Source: Rhizobium etli 8C-3 (GTDB lineage Bacteria > Pseudomonadota > Alphaproteobacteria > Rhizobiales > Rhizobiaceae). Taken from it: a DNA stretch of 64,000 nt. Below, one piece after another: positions 63,889 to 64,000 of the stretch (its first letter is position 1; each line of letters begins with the position of its first letter). Where the stretch lies: the NCBI RefSeq assembly GCF_001908375.1, contig NZ_CP017244.1, forward strand, positions 1,798,001 to 1,862,000, given 5' to 3'. A model generated the notes under the pieces. The model was not told the origin of the DNA and made no database searches. It worked only from the letters and a program-made list of their open reading frames with translations. The translations under genes and the position numbers were made by a program.

Positions 63889-63920
63889 ATACTTTTTGGT
63901 ATGCAGATGCATTTCGGTAT
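63889..63920. promoter_or_regulatory. Tandem TetR-type operators at the right edge
   Basis: ATACTTTTTGGTAT (63889-63902) and ATGCATTTCGGTAT (63907-63920) repeat the ATACCANNTGGTAT half-sites at the same 18-base offset seen at 61975. They suggest a further regulated gene starting beyond 64000. The rest of 63702-64000 holds no gene I can support. Confidence 0.45.
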
Positions 63921-64000
63921 GTTAACGAGAAAATGCGGCTGAAGGATCTGAGGGGGTTGGCCCGCAGATCCGAGGGAGGATCAAGGGGTTTTTCAATTGG

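Overview
The window looks like Rhizobiaceae DNA (Rhizobium, Sinorhizobium or Agrobacterium type). It is GC-rich and very dense in ABC importers, GntR and TetR regulators and catabolic operons. It carries a bgsB-bgsA pair, which is otherwise known from the Sinorhizobium meliloti megaplasmid pSymB. No rRNA, tRNA, CRISPR, replication or transposase gene was seen. An accessory replicon or catabolic region is the best guess, but that is inference.

Layout. (1) 1-9504: a PotABCD-type importer, an aminohydrolase, thymidine phosphorylase (deoA), a VOC protein, a CodA-like deaminase on the opposite strand and a RutR-like TetR regulator with a RutR-like operator. This reads as uptake and breakdown of a pyrimidine (deoxy)nucleoside or base. 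(2) 9595-13520: bgsBA for mixed-linkage beta-glucan, then a LacI-family remnant. (3) 13770-24765: class III aminotransferase, TPP enzyme and SDR; a GntR regulator; a second polyamine-type ABC importer; an alpha-oxoamine synthase-family enzyme; an OmpR-type response regulator. Four copies of a TTTTGTTGCAACAAAA-like palindrome join these units into one probable regulon.

(4) 25348-30746: Ldh-family oxidoreductase, iron alcohol dehydrogenase, semialdehyde dehydrogenase and an alpha/beta hydrolase, divergent from a GntR gene; this resembles a hydroxy-acid to semialdehyde to diacid route. (5) 30801-35917: a DJ-1/PfpI protein, then a convergent four-gene operon (Tm-1-like protein, PEP-hydrolase-like TIM barrel, cupin, M24 hydrolase) controlled by a divergent TetR gene. 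(6) 36127-47085: a two-ATPase sugar or polyol importer with a small membrane protein, two xylose-isomerase-like epimerases, an enolase-superfamily sugar-acid dehydratase, a hydroxyacid dehydrogenase and a FadR-type GntR regulator with TGGTNNNACCA sites at both ends. (7) 47420-50250: an SDR and a frameshifted Old Yellow Enzyme, repressed by a TetR protein whose operator occurs at both promoters.

(8) 51080-57775: a type I secretion locus, made of a 1177-residue secreted protein with two nearly identical 153-residue repeats, an ABC exporter and an HlyD adaptor; no TolC is present. (9) 57900-64000: a fluoroacetate-dehalogenase-like hydrolase, an unusual alcohol dehydrogenase, DoxX, TetR, a membrane protein and YceI, with ATACCANNTGGTAT-like sites that suggest a TetR regulon continuing past the right edge.
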